Shown: positions 8,410-16,305 of the stretch, in pieces
Numbering within the stretch: position 1 is the stretch's first letter
Layout of the letters: every line of letters begins with the position of its first letter
From: Streptococcus didelphis DSM 15616
GTDB lineage: Bacteria > Bacillota > Bacilli > Lactobacillales > Streptococcaceae
Direction of reading: 5' to 3'
DNA: 64,000 bases
NCBI RefSeq assembly: GCF_000380005.1
Contig: NZ_KB904188.1
Coordinates: 372,001 to 436,000 of the forward strand
The notes under the pieces: model-generated
What the model was told of the DNA's origin: nothing
Seen by the model: only the letters and a program-made list of their open reading frames with translations
The model's database searches: none
Position numbers and translations under genes: made by a program

Positions 8410-9906
8410 ATGGCTAAAAAAAGAAAAATAGTAAATGGTTTTCTCACTTTGCTTACTCTTGCAAGTTTAAATCTTGCAGTAGAATTAAGTAATCAAACTG
8501 TTCATGCTGATATCCTATCAGCTGAAAGTGGAATTCAGCCTTCACAGGCTACCTTTTCTTTCACGGCAACAGTGGTAGATAGTGAGGGAAAAATTTTAGC
8601 AGGTAAACCTGTTTCCTTATATGATATTACTGAGGGAAAACGTACTCTTTTACAAACGGTAACTTCTGATCAAAATGGACAAGCTCTCTTTAGTAATCTT
8701 CCAATCAATAGAAGTATTAGTGTAGCTGTTGATGGAGAAATGAAAGGTTATACTCTTAGGACCAGTGAAGCTAATACTAGCATGGCAGCAAGTTTTACGA
8801 CCCAAGGGAAAGGAACAAAGAATCCAATTTTTAGTAAAGAAGCAATTGATATTCATGTTCTTGATCAAGATGGACAAGCACTGGCAGGTAAAACGGTCTC
8901 TTTGAAAGCTGACAATGGTAGATTAATTGAAACTATAAAGACAAATACGGATGGTTTAGCACATTTTAATTCAAATATTTTGGATGGCACCTTTTATGAT
9001 TATTATGTTGATGGTATCAAATATGGACAAGCTACTCCAGGAGCTGATAGGAGTGTCTTTTTAGATGCTAATAGCCCATCAGATAATCCTCAAAACCCTA
9101 AAGTAAAACAAGGAACTTTTAGCTTCACAGCCTCAGCTATTGGAAAGAATGGTAAACTTATTTCTGGAAAATCAGTTGAACTTTATGATATTACTGATGG
9201 AACACGAAAAAAAGTAAGTTCAAAAGTAACAGATGATTCTGGAAAAGCTATCTTTACAGATTTACCATTAAGTAGAAATATTAGTGTTTTCATTGATGGA
9301 CAGGCCCAAGGCTACACTGTAAGGACAAGTGAAAATGGAGACCAATTAAGTTCTGCCTTTTATTTTGATGAAGATGGTAGCCAGTTACCCAGCTATTCTA
9401 CTAAACCATTGACAATTACTGTATTAGATGAAAATGGGGAACCTATTTCAAATCAATATGTCAGCTTGACTAATTCACTAAATCAAGAAATTGCTCAGCT
9501 TAAAACGGATAAATCAGGGAAGGCTATTTTCAAGGATAAGTTAATGGAAGGAACTTTTTATACCTTTAGTGTTAATGGTATTAAAATGTATGCCTTAACA
9601 CCAGGAAGTGATGTTAGTGCTTATCTAAAAGCAGATCAAATAAGGAAAGAAAATGATCCAACAAATAAAACAAAAGAAGCAGATAAACAAGTACAGCTTG
9701 CAAGTTCTTTAGCTAAAAAAGAAAATGTCACTAAAAGCCCATCTCAGCCAGTAACTGGAGAAAAATCTATCAAAGAAGATAAGAAAAGCCCGTCACTTCC
9801 CAAGGCAGGCGATCAAGCTATTTCCATCTTAAGTACAGTTGGTGTAGTTATCATGGGGATAGCATCTTTATTTTTAATTATCCTAAAAAAAGATAAGCTA
9901 TCTTAG
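8410..9906 (+). CDS. Sortase-anchored surface protein with duplicated Cna-B/SpaA-like domains
   Basis: A 498-residue surface protein. A signal peptide runs from residue 1 to about 34 (NQTVHA then DILS). Residues from about 48 (TFSFTAT) to 235 are duplicated from 236 (TFSFTAS) to about 405, a 188-residue period. Each unit carries two prealbumin-like beta-sandwich domains with phrases such as GKPVSLYDIT, GKSVELYDIT and LDENGEPIS, typical of Cna-B/SpaA-type repeats. A charged linker rich in Lys, Glu and Ser leads to the sorting signal LPKAGD at 463-468, a hydrophobic segment and a Lys-rich tail. The motif is LPxAG rather than LPxTG. The upstream AdcR-like operators suggest expression under zinc limitation. 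Ligand and role are unknown. The RBS AGGAG precedes ATG 8410. Confidence 0.85.
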   Translation: MAKKRKIVNGFLTLLTLASLNLAVELSNQTVHADILSAESGIQPSQATFSFTATVVDSEGKILAGKPVSLYDITEGKRTLLQTVTSDQNGQALFSNLPINRSISVAVDGEMKGYTLRTSEANTSMAASFTTQGKGTKNPIFSKEAIDIHVLDQDGQALAGKTVSLKADNGRLIETIKTNTDGLAHFNSNILDGTFYDYYVDGIKYGQATPGADRSVFLDANSPSDNPQNPKVKQGTFSFTASAIGKNGKLISGKSVELYDITDGTRKKVSSKVTDDSGKAIFTDLPLSRNISVFIDGQAQGYTVRTSENGDQLSSAFYFDEDGSQLPSYSTKPLTITVLDENGEPISNQYVSLTNSLNQEIAQLKTDKSGKAIFKDKLMEGTFYTFSVNGIKMYALTPGSDVSAYLKADQIRKENDPTNKTKEADKQVQLASSLAKKENVTKSPSQPVTGEKSIKEDKKSPSLPKAGDQAISILSTVGVVIMGIASLFLIILKKDKLS

Positions 9907-9924
9907 TTGAGAGTTTATCTAAGT

Positions 9925-9954
9925 AAAACATCTTAATTTTTTAAGATGTTTTTT
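9925..9954 (+). terminator. Terminator of the surface protein gene
   Basis: A perfect 12-bp stem AAAACATCTTAA (9925-9936) / TTAAGATGTTTT (9941-9952), loop TTTT, then more T. The 180 bases from here to rimM contain no gene that I can see. GTGTTAAAATAG just before 10070 is a possible -10 for rimM. Confidence 0.9.
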
Positions 9955-10134
9955 GCTAGACCTAGAGTTGTGACGTCATTTTAGAACTTTCAAAAGCCTA
10001 TATTTATAATCTTTACGAGGATTCTTGTAAAAATCAGATGCAAAAAGACTAATAAGGTGTTAAAATAGATAGTGATTTCAAACTTTTAAGTTAGTAAAAG
10101 AGACGAAGAATTTAGCATAATTATAGGAGCAGTA

Positions 10135-10653
10135 ATGAAATATTTTAATGTAGGAAAAATTGTTAACACTCAAGGTTTACAAGGAGAAATGCGGGTATTA
10201 TCGGTTAGTGATTTTTCTGAAGAACGTTTTAAGAAAGGGTCAATTTTAGCCCTATTTGATGACAAAGATTCTTACCTTCAAGATGTAGAAATAGTAAAAC
10301 ATAGAAAACAAAAGAATTTTGATATCATTAAGCTAAAGAATTTTAACCATATTAATAATATTGAGAAATTTAAAGGCTTTACGCTCAAGGTCTCTGAGGA
10401 AAAATTAGCAGAGCTTGATGAAGATGAGTTTTATTATCATGAGATTATTGGTTTAGATGTCTATGAAAATAATCAACTTATTGGTCAAGTTACAGAGATT
10501 TTGCAGCCTGGTGCAAATGATGTCTGGGTGGTTAAACGTCAAGGAAAGCGAGATTTATTACTTCCTTTTATTCCACCAGTTGTCTTAAATGTTGATTTAG
10601 AAAATAGAAGGATTGAGGTTGATATAATGGAAGGCTTAGATGATGAAGATTGA
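10135..10653 (+). CDS. rimM: Ribosome maturation factor RimM
   Basis: A 172-residue protein with the N-terminal RimM beta-barrel ([19 protein letters not shown]) and the C-terminal PRC-barrel ([20 protein letters not shown]; then [21 protein letters not shown]). RimM binds S19 and assists maturation of the 30S head. It overlaps trmD, the conserved neighbour. The site TAGGAG lies before ATG 10135. Confidence 0.95.
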   Translation: MKYFNVGKIVNTQGLQGEMRVLSVSDFSEERFKKGSILALFDDKDSYLQDVEIVKHRKQKNFDIIKLKNFNHINNIEKFKGFTLKVSEEKLAELDEDEFYYHEIIGLDVYENNQLIGQVTEILQPGANDVWVVKRQGKRDLLLPFIPPVVLNVDLENRRIEVDIMEGLDDED

Positions 10654-11383
10654 TATTTTAACACTCTTTCCAGAGATGTTTACTCCTTTATCATCATCTA
10701 TTGTGGGTAAGGCTTGCGAAAAAGACTTATTAGAAATTAATTATCATAACTTTCGAGAAAATGCTGAAAAATCCCGTCATGTGGATGATGAGCCTTATGG
10801 TGGTGGTCAAGGAATGCTCTTAAGGGTCCAACCTATATTTGATACCATTGAAAAAATTGCTGCTAAAAATGCCAGGATCATTCTTTTAGATCCAGCTGGC
10901 AAAACTTTTACACAAGCTTATGCTGAAGAATTAGCCCTAGAAGAGGAGTTAATTTTTATTTGTGGACATTATGAAGGTTACGATGAGCGAATAAAAACCT
11001 TAGTAACAGATGAAATTTCTATTGGTGATTTTGTTTTAACAGGTGGAGAGTTGGCAGCCATGACCATGATAGATGCGACGGTTAGATTAATTCCTAATGT
11101 TATTGGAAAAGAGGCAAGTCATCAAGATGATTCTTTTTCTTCTGGTTTATTAGAATATCCACAATATACAAGACCCTATGATTTTAGAGGAATGACTGTA
11201 CCCGGTGTCTTGATGAGTGGACATCATGAGAATATTCGGTTATGGAGAATTGAAGAGAGTCTGAAAAAGACTTATCTGCGCAGACCAGATTTATTGGAGA
11301 ATTACCACTTTACTGATGAAGAAAGAAAGTTACTTACTAAAATAAAGAATCAGTATGTAAAGAAAGGCAATGAAAATGACTAG
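10643..11383 (+). CDS. trmD: tRNA (guanine-37 N1)-methyltransferase
   Basis: A 246-residue SPOUT methyltransferase beginning [13 protein letters not shown]. The knot segment is [14 protein letters not shown] (around residue 110), with [16 protein letters not shown] following. It methylates N1 of G37 in tRNAs reading CUN, CCN and CGG codons and prevents frameshifting. Two adjacent ATGs (10640, 10643) exist. I prefer 10643 because GGAAGG at 10629-10634 is then 8 bases away and the protein starts as the family does. It overlaps rimM by 11 bases and the reductase gene downstream by 8. Confidence 0.95.
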   Translation: MKIDILTLFPEMFTPLSSSIVGKACEKDLLEINYHNFRENAEKSRHVDDEPYGGGQGMLLRVQPIFDTIEKIAAKNARIILLDPAGKTFTQAYAEELALEEELIFICGHYEGYDERIKTLVTDEISIGDFVLTGGELAAMTMIDATVRLIPNVIGKEASHQDDSFSSGLLEYPQYTRPYDFRGMTVPGVLMSGHHENIRLWRIEESLKKTYLRRPDLLENYHFTDEERKLLTKIKNQYVKKGNEND

Positions 11384-12374
11384 TACAGAAATTGATATTA
11401 CAATCATTGGAGGCGGTCCAGTTGGTTTATTTGCAGCTTTTTATGCTGGCTTACGTGGTATGAAAGTAAAAATTATTGAGAGTCTGTCTGAACTAGGTGG
11501 ACAACCAGCTATCCTTTATCCTGAAAAAGTAATCTATGACATCCCAGCCTATCCAGCCCTTAATGGTGCAGAGTTGACTGACAATCTCATCAAACAGATT
11601 AGTCGCTTTGATGATCGTATGACAATTTGTTTGAAAGAAGAAGTTGAGACTTTTGAAAAAGTGGATAATTTTTTTAAGATTAAAACAAATAAGACTATTC
11701 ATGAGAGTAAAGCAATTATCATTGCATGTGGGAATGGCTCTTTTTCTCCTCGAATGTTGGGGCTTGAAGGAGAAGAAAATTTTGCTGATAATAACATTTT
11801 TTATAATGTTCATAGCTTAGATCAATTTAAGGATAAAAAAATTCTTATTTGTGGTGGTGGTGATTCAGCTGTTGACTGGGGACTTGCCCTTTATGGTATT
11901 GCAGAGAGTGTCTCAATTATCCATAGAAGAGATGCTTTTAGAGCACATGAACATAGTGTTGAACTGCTAAAAGCATCAGGAGTTAATATTCTAACGCCCT
12001 ATATTCCTATTGAAATTAGAGGCGAAAATGGTAAGGCAGATCAACTAAAGATTCAAAAAGTTAAATCTGATGAAGAAATGATCTTAGATTTAGATGCTCT
12101 GATTGTCAGCTTTGGATTTTCAACTTCAAATAAGAATTTAAAAAATTGGAATCTGGATCATAAACGTTCAAGTCTTAATGTTAATAGTCTTTTCCAAACT
12201 AGCCAAGAAGGGGTTTATGCTATTGGAGATGCGGCTGAATATCCAGGAAAAGTAAAACTCATTGCAACAGGATTTGGAGAGGCTCCTACAGCTGTTAATC
12301 AAGCTATTAATTATATCTATCCTGATAGGGATAATAGAATCGTTCATTCAACCTCCTTAATCAATGATTTATAA
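11376..12374 (+). CDS. Ferredoxin/flavodoxin-NADP+ reductase, thioredoxin reductase-like type
   Basis: A 332-residue flavoprotein with an FAD-binding [14 protein letters not shown] at the N-terminus, a second Rossmann fold ([19 protein letters not shown], around 155) for NADPH, and the C-terminal FAD segment [26 protein letters not shown]. There is no CxxC, which separates it from thioredoxin reductase and places it with the YumC-type reductases. ATG 11376 is preferred over 11370 because the AAAGG site is 8 bases from it rather than 2. It ends the rimM-trmD unit. Confidence 0.88.
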   Translation: MTSTEIDITIIGGGPVGLFAAFYAGLRGMKVKIIESLSELGGQPAILYPEKVIYDIPAYPALNGAELTDNLIKQISRFDDRMTICLKEEVETFEKVDNFFKIKTNKTIHESKAIIIACGNGSFSPRMLGLEGEENFADNNIFYNVHSLDQFKDKKILICGGGDSAVDWGLALYGIAESVSIIHRRDAFRAHEHSVELLKASGVNILTPYIPIEIRGENGKADQLKIQKVKSDEEMILDLDALIVSFGFSTSNKNLKNWNLDHKRSSLNVNSLFQTSQEGVYAIGDAAEYPGKVKLIATGFGEAPTAVNQAINYIYPDRDNRIVHSTSLINDL

Positions 12375-12426
12375 AAAAATCTATGAAACTATAAAAAACA
12401 ATCATAAGGAAACCTTAGATATTTTT

Positions 12427-12455
12427 CTGACAAGTTTCCGGGGCTGTGCTATAAT
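12427..12455 (+). promoter_or_regulatory. Promoter of the EIIC-like gene
   Basis: CTGACA (12427-12432), 17 bases, TATAAT (12450-12455) with extended -10 TGC (12447-12449). Consensus -10 and spacing. Confidence 0.82.
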
Positions 12456-12508
12456 ATAGAATGTAAATGTGATTTTTTTCACACTATAAAATAAAGCGAG
12501 GTCCTAGG

Positions 12509-13567
12509 ATGACTGACAGAGAAAAAGAAACTTTTGGCTCTTTTATTAATAAAGTGCTTGCAGGAACAGCAATTGCCATTGTTGTAGCCTTAATTCCCAA
12601 TGCTATTTTAGCAACCTTTTTAAGGCCTTTACAAGTTTACACGATAGCCACTGAAATTTTACATATTGTTCAGGTGTTTCAGTATTTTACCCCTATTATG
12701 GCTGGATTCTTAATTGCTCAACAGTTTAAGTTTAATCCGATGCAGCAACTTGCGGTAGGTGGGGCAGCCTATATTGGTTCGGGCGCATGGTTATATACTG
12801 AAACTATGCAAAAAGGAGCAGTAGTGGGAAGTTTTCAGCTTAAAGGGATTGGTGACTTAATCAATATGATGATCACTGCTAGCCTTGCGGTACTTGCTGT
12901 TCAGTATTTAGGGGATAAATTTGGCTCCCTAACTATTATTTTGTTACCAATTGTTATTGGTACCGGGGTTGGCTATATTGGTTGGAAATTATTGCCCTAT
13001 GTCTCTTATGTCACAACATTAATTGGCCAAATTATTAATTCTTTTACAAGTTTGCAACCTGTTTTGATGTCAATCTTGATTGCTATGGCCTTTGCTCTTT
13101 TAATTGTTAGTCCCATTTCCACTGTTGCCATTGGTTTAGCCATTGGTTTAAATGGAATGGCTGCTGGTGCAGCATCTATGGGGATTGCAGCGACAACGGC
13201 AGTTCTTGTTTGGGCAACCTTGAAGGTTAATAAATCAGGTGTTCCACTTGCTATTGCCTTGGGTGCAATGAAGATGATGATGCCAAATTTTTTAAAACAT
13301 CCGATTATGGCAGTTCCTATGCTGATTACAGCTGCTATTAGTTCTTTGACAGTCCCACTCTTTAATCTAATAGGAACTCCAGTATCTTCTGGTTTTGGTT
13401 TAGTAGGTGCTGTTGGCCCCATTGCCTCTTTAGCAGGAGGAAGTAGTGTTGTTATCATTGTTCTTGCTTGGCTTCTGATTCCCTTTGGAATTGCATTTGT
13501 CTCGCATAAACTATGTAAGGATGTGTTAAAGCTTTACACAGATGCTATTTTTGTATTTGAAGGATAA
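12509..13567 (+). CDS. PTS EIIC-like integral membrane protein (PTS_EIIC_2 type)
   Basis: A 352-residue protein with about nine to ten membrane segments. It resembles the EIIC_2-type membrane family often labelled a PTS subunit IIC or a regulatory protein in streptococci. No EIIA or EIIB domain and no phosphorylatable His or Cys motif is seen, and no neighbouring gene supplies them, so PTS transport is doubtful. It is followed 13 bases later by a ketopantoate reductase-like gene, which suggests a joint metabolic role such as carrying a small acid. The ribosome site is weak (GCGAGG, about 11 bases from ATG 12509). Confidence 0.65.
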   Translation: MTDREKETFGSFINKVLAGTAIAIVVALIPNAILATFLRPLQVYTIATEILHIVQVFQYFTPIMAGFLIAQQFKFNPMQQLAVGGAAYIGSGAWLYTETMQKGAVVGSFQLKGIGDLINMMITASLAVLAVQYLGDKFGSLTIILLPIVIGTGVGYIGWKLLPYVSYVTTLIGQIINSFTSLQPVLMSILIAMAFALLIVSPISTVAIGLAIGLNGMAAGAASMGIAATTAVLVWATLKVNKSGVPLAIALGAMKMMMPNFLKHPIMAVPMLITAAISSLTVPLFNLIGTPVSSGFGLVGAVGPIASLAGGSSVVIIVLAWLLIPFGIAFVSHKLCKDVLKLYTDAIFVFEG

Positions 13568-13580
13568 AAGGAGAGATTAT

Positions 13581-14504
13581 ATGTTAGTATATATTGCTGG
13601 TTCAGGAGCTATGGGTTGTCGCTTTGGTTACCAAATTTCAAAGACTGATAATGAAGTTATTTTATTGGATAATTGGGATGCGCATATTCAAGCTATTAAA
13701 GCAGAAGGTTTAATAATTACTGGTGATGTAGAAGATAAGGTTAAGCTTCCTATTATGAAACCAAGTCAAGCTACCAAAGAAGCAGACCTCATCATTTTAT
13801 TTACTAAAGCTATGCAATTGCCTCAAATGTTGAAAGATATTCAAGGAATAATTGGTCAAGAAACAAAGGTACTTTGTCTTTTAAATGGACTTGGGCATGA
13901 AGAAGTCATCCGTCAGTATATTGCTGAACATAATATTCTTATGGGTGTTACTGTATGGACAGCAGGCCTGAAAGGGCCAGGTCATGCGCATTTACAAGGG
14001 GTTGGCGCTTTAAATCTACAAAGTATAGATCCTGAAAATAAGGAAGCAGGTCACCAGGTTGTAGATATGCTTAATCAGGCAAAATTATTTGCAAGTTATG
14101 ATGAAAATGTCCTTCCGAATATCTGGCGAAAGGCCTGTGTTAACGGAACCATGAATTCAACTTGTGCTTTATTGGATTGTACAATTGGAGAACTCTTTGC
14201 TAGCCAAGATGGTGTGAAAATGGTTGAAGAAATTATCCATGAATTTGTTACAGTTGGAAAAGCAGAAGGAGTTGAACTTAAGGAAGAAGAGATCACCAAG
14301 TATGTAATGGATACTTCTGTTAAAGCGGCTCATCATTACCCATCTATGCACCAGGATTTAGTCCAAAATCATCGCCTAACAGAAATTGATTATTTAAATG
14401 GAGCTGTTAATTCTAAAGGTCAAAAATTAGGCATCGATACTCCATACTGTCGCTTGATCACTCAATTAATCCATGCTAAAGAAAATATTTTAAACATTAA
14501 ATAA
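13581..14504 (+). CDS. Ketopantoate reductase family protein (ApbA/PanE-like)
   Basis: A 307-residue protein with N-terminal NAD(P) fold MLVYIAGSGAMGCRFGYQIS and the conserved central KACVNGTMNSTCALLDCTIGE segment (around 200), where family members have the catalytic lysine and asparagines. PanE reduces 2-dehydropantoate to pantoate with NADPH, but streptococcal paralogues may act on other 2-oxo acids. The start is ATG 13581, directly after AAGGAGAG; a frame back to 13542 overlaps the preceding gene and has no such site. It is probably cotranscribed with the EIIC-like gene. Confidence 0.85.
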   Translation: MLVYIAGSGAMGCRFGYQISKTDNEVILLDNWDAHIQAIKAEGLIITGDVEDKVKLPIMKPSQATKEADLIILFTKAMQLPQMLKDIQGIIGQETKVLCLLNGLGHEEVIRQYIAEHNILMGVTVWTAGLKGPGHAHLQGVGALNLQSIDPENKEAGHQVVDMLNQAKLFASYDENVLPNIWRKACVNGTMNSTCALLDCTIGELFASQDGVKMVEEIIHEFVTVGKAEGVELKEEEITKYVMDTSVKAAHHYPSMHQDLVQNHRLTEIDYLNGAVNSKGQKLGIDTPYCRLITQLIHAKENILNIK

Positions 14505-14510
14505 GAGAAG

Positions 14511-14553
14511 AAGCTAGGCTGGACTGACCTCCAAAAGTTGAACCTAGCTTTTT
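14511..14553 (+). terminator. Terminator before the fructose operon
   Basis: AAGCTAGG (14511-14518) pairs with CCTAGCTT (14543-14550), loop of 24 bases, then T residues. Confidence 0.7.
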
Positions 14554-14590
14554 ATTATTCAAAAGAGTGAATGGAAATGAAAGAATTTGC

Positions 14591-14618
14591 TTGACTTTGA
14601 CAAATGATGTAGTATAAT
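14591..14618 (+). promoter_or_regulatory. fruRKA promoter
   Basis: TTGACT (14591-14596), 16 bases, TATAAT (14613-14618). It is directly followed by a cre site. Confidence 0.82.
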
Positions 14619-14623
14619 TTATC

Positions 14624-14637
14624 TGTAACCGATTTCA
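14624..14637 (+). promoter_or_regulatory. cre site (CcpA operator) of the fructose operon
   Basis: TGTAACCGATTTCA fits the catabolite-responsive element consensus TGNAANCGNWNNCW at every fixed position. It starts 5 bases after the -10, so it covers the transcription start. Known CcpA sites in this position repress. This predicts glucose repression of fruR-fruK-fruA. Confidence 0.82.
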
Positions 14638-14653
14638 GAAATGGGGTGTTTTT

Positions 14654-15397
14654 ATTCTAAAATCAAAACGTAAACAAATCATTATGGATAAGATTAATCA
14701 GGATAAATATGTTGCCTTAGACGATTTAATGACTATCCTTTCATCATCTGAATCTACTGTAAGAAGAGACTTAGATGAACTAGAAAGTGAAGGGAAACTT
14801 CACAGAGTTCATGGGGGTGCGGAACTTTTTCCTTCTTTACAGGAAGAATTATCAAATCAAGAAAAATCTATCAAAAACAGTCAAGTGAAGATGGAAATTG
14901 CTAAAAAGGCCTGTGATTATATTTGTGATAATGATGTTATCTTTATTGATGCAGGAACTACGACAGAGTTTTTAATTGATAACCTAGGACAAAAACATAT
15001 TACTGTGGCTACTAATTCTATTCACCATGCCTCAAAGCTTGTGGAAAGGAATATTAAAACCATTATTATTGGAGGTTTTGTTAAATACACCACGGATGCT
15101 AGTATTGGAAATGTTGCTTTAGAGCATATTCGAAAAATGAATTTTGATAAGGCCTTTTTGGGTATGAATGGTATTGATGAAAGCTATCTAACAACACCAG
15201 ATATGGAAGAGGCTGTTATTAAGGAAGCTATTATTATGAATGCTAAAAAGTCATATGTCTTGGTTGATGCTTCTAAGATTGGGCATGTGTCCTTTGCTAA
15301 GGTAGCTCCCTTGGATAAGGTAGAGATTATTACCGAAAAAACTTCCTCAGCACTCATTAGGAAAATGAAAGAAAAAACAGAGGTGATTGAAGTATGA
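14654..15397 (+). CDS. fruR: DeoR-family regulator of the fructose operon
   Basis: A DeoR-family repressor with an N-terminal winged helix (SSSESTVRRDLDELESEGKLHRVHGGAEL) and a C-terminal sugar-phosphate sensor domain (IDAGTTTEFL near 100, ATNSIHHASKL, KSYVLVDASKIG). It probably senses fructose 1-phosphate. The first ATG is at 14684, but the frame is open upstream and the residues before it (LKSKRKQII) are those that begin DeoR proteins. At the expected initiation position, 14654, the codon is ATT, 5 bases after GGGGTG. I therefore give 14654 as the likely start (247 residues); 14684 (237 residues) is the conservative alternative and has no ribosome site. It overlaps fruK by 4 bases. Confidence 0.85.
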   Translation: MLKSKRKQIIMDKINQDKYVALDDLMTILSSSESTVRRDLDELESEGKLHRVHGGAELFPSLQEELSNQEKSIKNSQVKMEIAKKACDYICDNDVIFIDAGTTTEFLIDNLGQKHITVATNSIHHASKLVERNIKTIIIGGFVKYTTDASIGNVALEHIRKMNFDKAFLGMNGIDESYLTTPDMEEAVIKEAIIMNAKKSYVLVDASKIGHVSFAKVAPLDKVEIITEKTSSALIRKMKEKTEVIEV

Positions 15398-16305
15398 TTT
15401 ATACAGTTACTCTAAATCCATCTATCGATTTTATTGTCAGGATTGATCATTTAGAGACAGGGTCTGTTAATCGCATGACAAGCGATGACAAATTTGCAGG
15501 TGGAAAAGGAATCAATGTTAGTCGGATTCTCAAACGCTTATCTATAGATAGCACAGCTATTGGTTTTCTAGGTGGCTTTACGGGACAGTTCATCAAAGAC
15601 AGTTTAGAAGCAGAAGCTATCGCAACAAATTTTGTTTCCGTTAAAGAGGACACACGTATCAATGTCAAAATTAAATCTGATCAGGAAACAGAAATTAATG
15701 GTAGTGGTCCAAAAATAGACAAAAGAGATCTTGATAGTTTGAAGGAGATTTTAGGATCTTTAACTCAAGAAGATACTGTTATTTTTGCAGGATCTGCCCC
15801 TGCTAATCTGGGGAATCGTGTTTATAGTGACTTAATTCCTCTAGTTAGAGAAAAAGGCGCTCAGCTAGTATGTGATTTTGAAGGACAAACCTTATTAGAT
15901 TCTCTGGCATTTCAACCTTTACTGGTAAAGCCCAATAATCACGAACTTGAGGCTATCTTTAAGGTTAAATTAACCAGCTTAGAAGAAGTGGAAGCCTATG
16001 GTAGAAAAATTCTAGAGATGGGTGCACAAAATGTTATCATTTCAATGGCTGGAGACGGAGCATTATTGATTACTGAAGATGCTTCATATTTTGCTAAAGC
16101 TATTAAAGGAAATGTGAAGAATTCTGTTGGTGCTGGTGATTCAATGGTTGCTGGTTTCACAGGAAAGTTTGTCAGTACAAAAGATCCTCTTGAAGCTTTA
16201 AAATGGGGGGTTGCTTGTGGGACATCAACAGCATTTTCTGATGATTTAGCGACAATTGACTTTATCAAAGAAATATATCAAAAAGTAGAGGTAGAAAAAA
16301 GATGA
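15394..16305 (+). CDS. fruK: 1-phosphofructokinase
   Basis: A 303-residue PfkB-family kinase with the N-terminal signature TLNPSIDFIVRIDHL, the first PfkB motif GGKGINVSRILKRL (around 37) and the C-terminal motif NSVGAGDSMVAGFTGKF (around 247), with the catalytic Asp in GAGDS. It converts fructose 1-phosphate, the product of the FruA PTS, to fructose 1,6-bisphosphate. ATG overlaps the fruR stop (ATGA) and its own stop overlaps fruA, so translation is coupled through the operon. Confidence 0.96.
   Translation: MIYTVTLNPSIDFIVRIDHLETGSVNRMTSDDKFAGGKGINVSRILKRLSIDSTAIGFLGGFTGQFIKDSLEAEAIATNFVSVKEDTRINVKIKSDQETEINGSGPKIDKRDLDSLKEILGSLTQEDTVIFAGSAPANLGNRVYSDLIPLVREKGAQLVCDFEGQTLLDSLAFQPLLVKPNNHELEAIFKVKLTSLEEVEAYGRKILEMGAQNVIISMAGDGALLITEDASYFAKAIKGNVKNSVGAGDSMVAGFTGKFVSTKDPLEALKWGVACGTSTAFSDDLATIDFIKEIYQKVEVEKR

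Noticed and set aside
11493-11813. 106-codon minus-strand frame and similar long antisense frames (for example 13006-13458, 50726-51121)
   Set aside because: They lie fully inside strongly supported genes, lack ribosome sites and have composition expected from antisense reading.
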